From assembly GCA_022828595.1 (NCBI GenBank), contig JAKGHH010000002.1, positions 65,010,383-65,074,382 of the forward strand: 64,000 nucleotides of DNA, in the 5' to 3' direction. The notes below the pieces were generated by a model. The model did no database searches, was not told the DNA's origin, and saw only the letters and a program-made list of their open reading frames with translations. The stretch's first letter is position 1; each line of letters begins with the position of its first letter. Shown piece after piece: positions 57,960 to 64,000 of this stretch. The position numbers and the translations under genes are program-made. The stretch comes from Nelumbo lutea. Its lineage: Eukaryota; Streptophyta; Magnoliopsida; Proteales; Nelumbonaceae.

Positions 57960-59540
57960 AGTGCAGAAAATGACAAAACTTTTAAATTCTGAAAATTCCT
58001 TTCATCGCACCATTTTAAATGCTTTAACCATGATAATATTCTGACTTAACTTTTATGGCCTGGACGTGAAGCCAAATCAAATATCGGCGTTATATAGTAA
58101 AGATTAAAAAAAAAAAAAAAAACTTCAGTTCAAACACATATGGGTTTGATTTGATAATGCAATCCTTATGATCTATGTGATTAGTACGTCATGTATATCA
58201 CATAGTACGTCATGTATATCACTAGTTCTTAATTTAATCTTTAATGGAGTCAGATTTACTCTCATTTTGGTAAAGAACAAAAGTTCGTCATTTGGTGGGG
58301 GGATGCTATTGCTATCACAAACCATTTACTTCATCTGTTGGCATAAGAGAGCTCTTTCATTTGCACCAACTTAAAGGAATTCCATTTAAAAAGTGACCTT
58401 TGAGTCACTCTCCAACTTCTATATTGGATGAACTGAGGAAGAGGGGACCGCTTGTTTACATGGATGGCACTGTATAGTGACACTTGAGGGAGACTCAAAC
58501 ACTTTGACTCTCTCTCTCTCTCTAATGGTGTCAATTTGCACTAAGATGGCATTAGGGCTGTCAATGGACTCCAGAAATTCAATCCCATATCCTACATGAA
58601 TTTTTTGGATTTGGGCATCTGTTTAATAATACGATTAGATGAAAATTTAACCCCATCTGATCCAATTAAGAATCAACTTGAATTAAAGTTTAATTGGGTG
58701 CAAATTTGAGTCTCATTTTGAATTTCAGATCGAATTTAGATTTGAAATTGTAATAATCAATTTGGATTCAAATTTAACTGGATTTAATCCAAATCCAACC
58801 TAAATACAGCCCTAGGTTCTATAAGCAAATAACACACTTGCCCCTGCTTAAAATTGGAGGTTATCCTGCATCCATCGGTAGTAGCCCAATTTGTATTGCT
58901 CTCTGTTTTCTGGATCAATTATGGAAACTCAACCGAAAGTTTGAAACAGAGATTAAAATTGGAATATAATTGTCAAGAAACTCGAGACCCTTGCAGTTGA
59001 GACACTTGAAAGCTTGAAGCAAGTATTTCTGCAATCTCATACTGGAATCGCATTAAGCCCCAAAAACAAGAAATCGTTTGCTACCAAGTTGGTCAATCTG
59101 GGGATTGAATGTATATGAAAAGACAGCAAATCAAATAACCCAATTAGATGGAGACCATTGAATATTGAGACTTGAGAGGCGTCTGTTTGAAACAGATTAT
59201 TAATATTCAGGAACAATTGATTTTCTCTTCCAAAATTCCACTTTGAATGCAGTACAAACTAACAGTGCTCACTGCCCCCAATTATATCGAGCTACTTGAT
59301 TGATGCAATACTTGCTTCAGTCTCCACACAACGGGACGAACCCTGAAAAGAAAATGTCACCTCCATTACTATTACAGTAGCTCTCTCTCTGGTTGGATTC
59401 TACACCATTTTGGCCAAAGAGGGTGAAGTGGCTTCACCGTTACAACGGCATAGCTGGATCTTTTTCACAAAAAAAAGGCGTCAGTGTTGCTAGTGGCAGA
59501 AATTCACGCATATCCAATATAACTAGATAGTGATGGATGA
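57960..59540. other. Intergenic with one MITE-like segment
   Basis: Positions 58553-58815 start TAGGGCTGTCAATGG and end ACAGCCCTA, with AATTTGGATTCAAATTTAA words between; this looks like a hAT-type MITE, though no 8-bp duplication was found. A 20-bp direct repeat with TAGTACGTCATGTATATCA occurs at 58183 and 58203. No gene is recognised. Confidence 0.45.
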
Positions 59541-59750
59541 TTAAATCCTGACTTGAGTGAGGATCTGATAAAGAACCCAGTCCACTTGTATTAGAATATT
59601 AAAAGAAGAGCCTTTTCTATTGAATTCGATGTTCAGGAGAGCCTTATCTCCTATGGATGTGGAGCGTAGAAATGGATAAGGAGTAAAGAGGGCGGCCTGC
59701 AGCTTGTTGACAAGGTGACAAGGACTTGCCCACATCATCCTTCATCATGC

Positions 59751-60110
59751 TTACAACAGCTGCTTTGATCTGGGCTCGCTGAATCCTACAGAAACACAAA
59801 TCAGAAACAAGCCAAAGGGGAAGACCAGAGATGGGACACTTCAATAAACAAAGAAAATTCAACTGAAAAGGAAGGTTTGTAATTGCATCAAGCATAACTG
59901 TTCTTACCATTAGTTCTTAAGATGGCTTCTGTGGAAGTCATGGGAGCAGGATCAGTTCCCCTCTTAAACAAAATTCATAATTAGGTGATATATCTGATCA
60001 ACAAAATTAACGATTGAGAGAACAAAACAGTTCACAGAGGAGGGCAAGCGCTAGATTAATGGATATACCTCGTAAGTAGGAGATGGCATTAGGAAAAGGA
60101 AAAGAGCCAT
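59751..60110 (-). CDS. Possible tiny three-exon gene of unknown function (uncertain)
   Basis: On - an ATG at 60110 opens MALFLFLMPSPTYE, followed by a GTATAT donor. A second segment (59962-59908) encodes RGTDPAPMTSTEAILRTN and ends at a strong donor GTAAGA. A third (59785-59751) follows a good acceptor (TTTCTGTAG) and encodes GFSEPRSKQLL then stop. The three pieces join in one frame (132 nt, 43 aa). The splice signals are better than the coding evidence, so it could instead be a spliced non-coding RNA or part of a larger gene; the third exon is also open in another frame. I do not recognise the peptide. Confidence 0.22.
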
Positions 60111-60360
60111 TTTGATTTCTGAAGGATGAGACACTTGAACTACACTTCTACTGATTCCTCTACCTGACAGACGTGTCATTTACCCGTCGGTTACATCCAT
60201 AAGTATCCATCTAGTAACATTTATCGTAGAATTTATGATACTAAGATAATAAACTTATTCTCATCATTTCCATAGTCACGAACTCCATTTATTATAAAGT
60301 TATGATAATATAAGATAATAACCTTATTCTCATCATTTTCAGTCACAAACTCTGGGGATT

Positions 60361-60690
60361 TTCATACCATCTAAGCCTTGTCCCATCTATATGGGGTCTG
60401 CTACATGAATCCTGTTTCGCCATTCAGTTCTGTTCAGTGCCTTATCCTCCTTTTTCTAGGCATGGGACCAGCAGTGTAAGAATAAGTTCACAGAGGCAGA
60501 GTATCTCCAGGGACTTTCATCTCCATCAAAAATAGGGAGATAGTACCTGTCCGGGACTTTCAAGTTTCATCTCCATCTAATCTGTGTCCCATCTATATGG
60601 GTCTGCTACATGAATCCTGTTTGGCCATTCAGTTCTGTTCAGTGCCTTATCCTCCTTTTTCTGGGCTTGGGACCAGCTAAGCCGTGTCCC
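60361..60690. repeat. Two direct copies of a SINE-like dispersed repeat
   Basis: A segment of about 115 bp occurs at 60361-60471 and about 60571-60681 with few differences: GTCCCATCTATATGGGGTCT, GCTACATGAATCCTGTTT, CCATTCAGTTCTGTTCAGTG and CCTTATCCTCCTTTTTCT. The GGGTCTGCTACATGAATCC core resembles a widespread plant short-interspersed-repeat motif; this comparison is from memory. The spacing is about 210 bp. Confidence 0.65.
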
Positions 60691-62496
60691 ATCTAAGTTA
60701 CTATGTAATCTGTGGACAGGGGGCTGCACACACCCCAAGAAGTTCTCCCATAACTATTTTCTTCTCTTTTCTTTCCCTATTCATCTTCTTCTCCCCTATT
60801 ATTTTCTGCAATTTCTTCTACTCAAGTTACTGTTTTTTATTGATTATCTGAACGACATACAAGACATCTTGGTACCAGAGAAGGTTTCACCTCCTTTTGC
60901 ATATAAGACCCATATACTAAGATTAACAGTACTGTATATGGGGATTTAAGAGACTGGTGATTACTAGATCAAATCACCTGGTTTGTGAAGGATTTTGGAG
61001 AGTTTCTTATTGAAGATCTGTCTCCCAGAAAGACTTGAACTACAATTTAATTGGAGGTCAAGAACTTGTATTAGGATTGGTGATCAAGGACTTTTAAGTT
61101 TATTTTGATGCCCTTTATATTTGCAATAGATTTTGGGCATTTGGGGGCTGCTGGTAGGAGTGGCCTATGTTTCTCCTCTTCCTTCTGTGTAAGGGTTGGT
61201 GGAACCCTAGGAGATTACTGTAGCCTTGATTATAAGTCAAGAGAACTGATAATAGGAGACCTCTAAATGCATATATGGACTTGAATTTGAATCAATGATC
61301 CCCTTGGAACTGATTCGAAGCAGAATTTTGAAATCTGGGGTTGCTCCTTTGGGAATTGTAGGGAACCCTATCACCCACAATGATTATAAGTAAACTCAAT
61401 GAAACAAATTACTTAGAGAGGGCATAGCAAATCCATTCAAATGTACATAAGAGGACATGAAATATCGGGATACATTACTGGCAGTGTTGTTCAAATGTTT
61501 CACATGCTAAGTGGATAGAAGAGAATTACATGGTTATGTCATGGATGCTAAACTCCGTGCAACCACATATCAACAGGAAATGCTGGACGCTTGTGGATAT
61601 TTGAATACTTGACAACCTGTGTTACTGAACAAGGTAGAACTGCAGAATAGGGAACCCAAAATCCTAATATTTGAAGTTCTAATTTGGTCAACGATAATAG
61701 GAAAGTTGATGTAATCAGGTTAACTTGGTGAGCTTCTGAAACAAACTAACATGAAACTCATCCCACTGGCAGGCAAAGTCAACTAAAAAAGCACCTTAGC
61801 CTCTAAAAAGGGACAATATATAAAAATGGCCATTGCCCAATGTTTGTCAGAAATATCTAGGTTCTTGGGAAGGTGGAGTAGATATGGACCTTACCTATGT
61901 TTTTTTTTTTTCTTTTTTTCTGCACAAAGTGGCTACTCTGACGCTCAAGCCTGCGTTCTCATACTTTTCACCCCCCATGATTTACCATCACACCAAGAAA
62001 TTGAGCCTAAAACCAGGACAAGATGCGGTTTACCAGAAAAAAAAAAGAAAATTTGAAAAAAAAAATTGAAAGATTTTGAAACTTAACATATAGGTTGCAT
62101 CTTTCATTCATTTTGACAAGTTGGACAACTAAAACACAATATGGAAGCCAGCCTTGGTCAATGCATGCAATTTGAGGCTAAGGTGCTTTTTAGCAGTACT
62201 CTAGACTGCCCGACTAAAACACAATATGGAAGCCAGCCTTGGTCAATGCATGCAATCTCAGAAAGACCAGTTATGCAATTCCAAAACTTAAGTTTCTTGA
62301 AAAATGAAAAATGTTCTCTTTCATTTGCATATGATCATCCTCCATTCCACTCCCCTGAAGAGTCTTATTCACATACCTTTCAAAACTGAACAACGAAAAA
62401 ATTAAAATACATACATTCCATGATACAGAATGATACAATGTAACATGCAAAAAAATATATATGATACAATGTAATAGAATCAAAACAAAACTCAGT
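60691..62496. other. Intergenic or intron of the CML gene
   Basis: No exon is recognised. A 44-bp direct repeat occurs at 62128-62171 and 62213-62256 (85-bp period). The words GAGGCTAAGGTGCTTTTTAG (62174) occur inverted at about 61785-61806. The open frames at 61826-62069 overlap a T run and are not credible. Confidence 0.4.
62128..62256. repeat. Direct duplication with 85-bp period
   Basis: A 44-bp segment beginning ACTAAAACACAATATGGAAG and ending CAATGCATGCAAT is identical at 62128-62171 and 62213-62256. The 41-bp spacer contains TTAGCAGTACTCTAGACTG, which recurs at about 62953-62971. Confidence 0.85.
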
Positions 62497-62601
62497 CTAT
62501 GATACAAGGAATGGAACGATCATTGCCATGAATGTATCATAGGTAAGTGTTGCTGCTCCAGTATAGTGTGGATCTTTCTCCTTGAACTTTTCAGTCAAAC
62601 C
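62497..62601 (-). CDS. Last exon of an ALG-2-like EF-hand calcium-binding protein (CML48/49/50 type), partial
   Basis: On - the exon follows a CAG acceptor at 62602-62604 in phase 0 and encodes 34 residues then TAG: GLTEKFKEKDPHYTG then AATLTYDTFMAMIVPFLVS. This fits the C-terminus of plant penta-EF-hand proteins related to ALG-2/PDCD6, where a GLTEKFKE-D---TG-AT--Y--FM---PF sequence closes the fifth EF-hand region used for dimerisation. Upstream exons with the calcium-binding loops were not found between 62602 and 64000, so they lie beyond the right edge or the copy is a remnant. Confidence 0.75.
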   Translation of the reverse strand, partial: GLTEKFKEKDPHYTGAATLTYDTFMAMIVPFLVS

Positions 62602-64000
62602 CTGAAGTTGAAAGAACAAGTGAGAAGTGTAAAGTTATGTCACCGAAAGAAAATTAAGGTATTTGTTATTCAGCAACCTGATAGAGAATAAAGAACTACA
62701 AAAGGAAAGAAGATCAAGACACACGCCTATCTAAGCAAACAGGATTCTACTGGAATATATGATTAAAGCTGTCATACAAGGAATCCCTCAAATACAATTT
62801 CCTGGTCATATGGCATTCTGGTGAAATTTGGGATAAATGAAACGTAGAAGCTTATAAGAAATAGGATGAGTAGATAAGACTAAATACAGTAAAAAAAAGG
62901 AGAGCTTCATCCCTCAGACCTTATCCAAAATGAGTTTGAGGAGGGCCTGATTTAGCAGTACTCTAGACTGATTCTCAGTAGCCATGTCCTAAATCCCCTC
63001 CCCAAGTTTGTAATGGCTTCTAGAATCTATTAGTGGTTTAGTGGCAGATATCATTGGGGTTGATTTCAAAGCCTGCTCAATGAGAAACCTGATTCCACAA
63101 CCCAAGTGTTTTTCAAGCACAAGGGCCATTTTGCACCCAAGGCACAAGGCACAAGGTGAGGCACATCACATGTGCATTTTTTAAGGCATAAAAATGCTAA
63201 AAATTTCAAAAAATGCCAAAAAATTGCAAAATATTAAAAATATTAAACACAATATTAATTAAAAATATAAACTTAAGTTTTAAAATAAATGTTTAAAAAA
63301 CTATTATCTCAAATTAAAATACATAAACATAGCATGTAAAAGATATTTAAAATGAAACTTTAAAAATTAATCAAGCATGACATATAAAACATATTCAAGC
63401 ATGTAAAAGTTCTTTTCCCCAATTGTATTACTATAAATAACTATGTGGTGTTTAAACATTATGCATTCTTGTTCCACGAGCCGCCTTTGTACCAACCCCT
63501 CAAGGTAGAAAACCCCATATTTGCTAATGTTGCTCATTCATTCATCCTAATAAAAGATATTTTTAAAAGACACTTAAAGTTATAAAACCTTTTTTATAGG
63601 GATTAAGAATTTAAGACCCTGATATGGACTTGATTGAGCTTGTCTTGGGGAAGAATTTAAGCCCCTGGTCCATCTGCTAAGCACAAAAAAACAGAAAAAA
63701 ATGCATAAATTTTCAAACAGCTCACACCTGGACTGAAGCACAAGGTGCACTAGGCGCATGCCTAGGCACACCAGGTGCGCACCTTTTGAAAGTGCTGCAC
63801 CTAGGACTGAGGCAAGGTGCATACCCTAAAATGTGCTTCGCCTATGTGCCTAGGCATGCCTTTTAATCACTGCCACAACCTGAGAGTATTTTATAAATCA
63901 TAATGAAGGATGGTCTAATAATCCTCAGGGGTAATCAAGGAAAGCAACTTCAACAAATACAAGTCTTGGCCATCTTCCGGATTTGAAAATTGGTAGGTAC
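62602..64000. other. Probable intron of the CML gene, no other feature
   Basis: The region is AT-rich. Positions 63120-63200 and 63730-63850 contain short words GGCACAAGGTG, CACCAGGTGCGCACC and TGCCTAGGCA that form weak inverted repeats (around 63740-63850). No exon with an EF-hand loop could be read on -. Confidence 0.35.

Noticed and set aside
1..64000. tRNA, rRNA or CRISPR features
   Set aside because: No cloverleaf-compatible T-loop words with matching acceptor stems and no regular spacer-repeat arrays were seen; the tandem arrays present have no unique spacers.
62602..64000. Additional EF-hand exons of the CML gene
   Set aside because: No DxDxDG-type loop could be read on - in this interval; the exons are probably outside the window.

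Overview
This is nuclear DNA from a flowering plant. It is AT-rich, its genes are split by GT-AG introns, and most of it is transposable-element debris. The gene families (GPI-anchored GH17 beta-1,3-glucanase, plastid SOUL protein, PADRE/DUF4228, FANTASTIC FOUR, CML49/50-like EF-hand) are plant-specific or plant-typed. I cannot name the species; a woody eudicot or magnoliid with many MITEs would fit.

Genes, left to right. (1) A complete three-exon GH17 glucan endo-1,3-beta-glucosidase on + (4639-7034). (2) A complete eight-exon SOUL heme-binding protein on + (22404-27848), probably plastid-targeted, whose introns carry several inverted-repeat insertions. (3) A decayed FANTASTIC FOUR-like gene on + (35133-35960). 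(4) A small proline-rich ORF on + (40229-40480), uncertain. (5) An intronless PADRE (DUF4228) gene on - (40594-41088). (6) A possible tiny three-exon gene on - (59751-60110), uncertain. (7) The last exon of an ALG-2-like EF-hand protein of the CML48/49/50 type on - (62497-62601), which continues past the right edge or across a long intron. The genes do not form a pathway; the glucanase, SOUL, PADRE and CML order may reflect an ancestral angiosperm block.

Mobile DNA fills the rest. There are two Ty3/Gypsy-like solo LTRs with exact 5-bp target duplications (11007-11910, 53817-54780), both carrying a 40-bp tandem repeat. A Ty1/Copia element on - (13101-16264) has LTRs, primer-binding site and pol remains but no gag. 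A degenerate LINE RT lies on - at 19.4-20.5 kb. A MULE-like element has minisatellite-rich inverted ends (29261-31850). Many MITEs are present.

The best discovery candidate is a hAT transposon family. A 5.2-kb element (48428-53607) contains a broken hAT transposase. At least nine short relatives in the window (about 170-345 bp) share its ends. Four of the short copies have exact 8-bp target duplications and two more have 6/8 matches. This links a large parent-type copy to its MITE progeny within one window.
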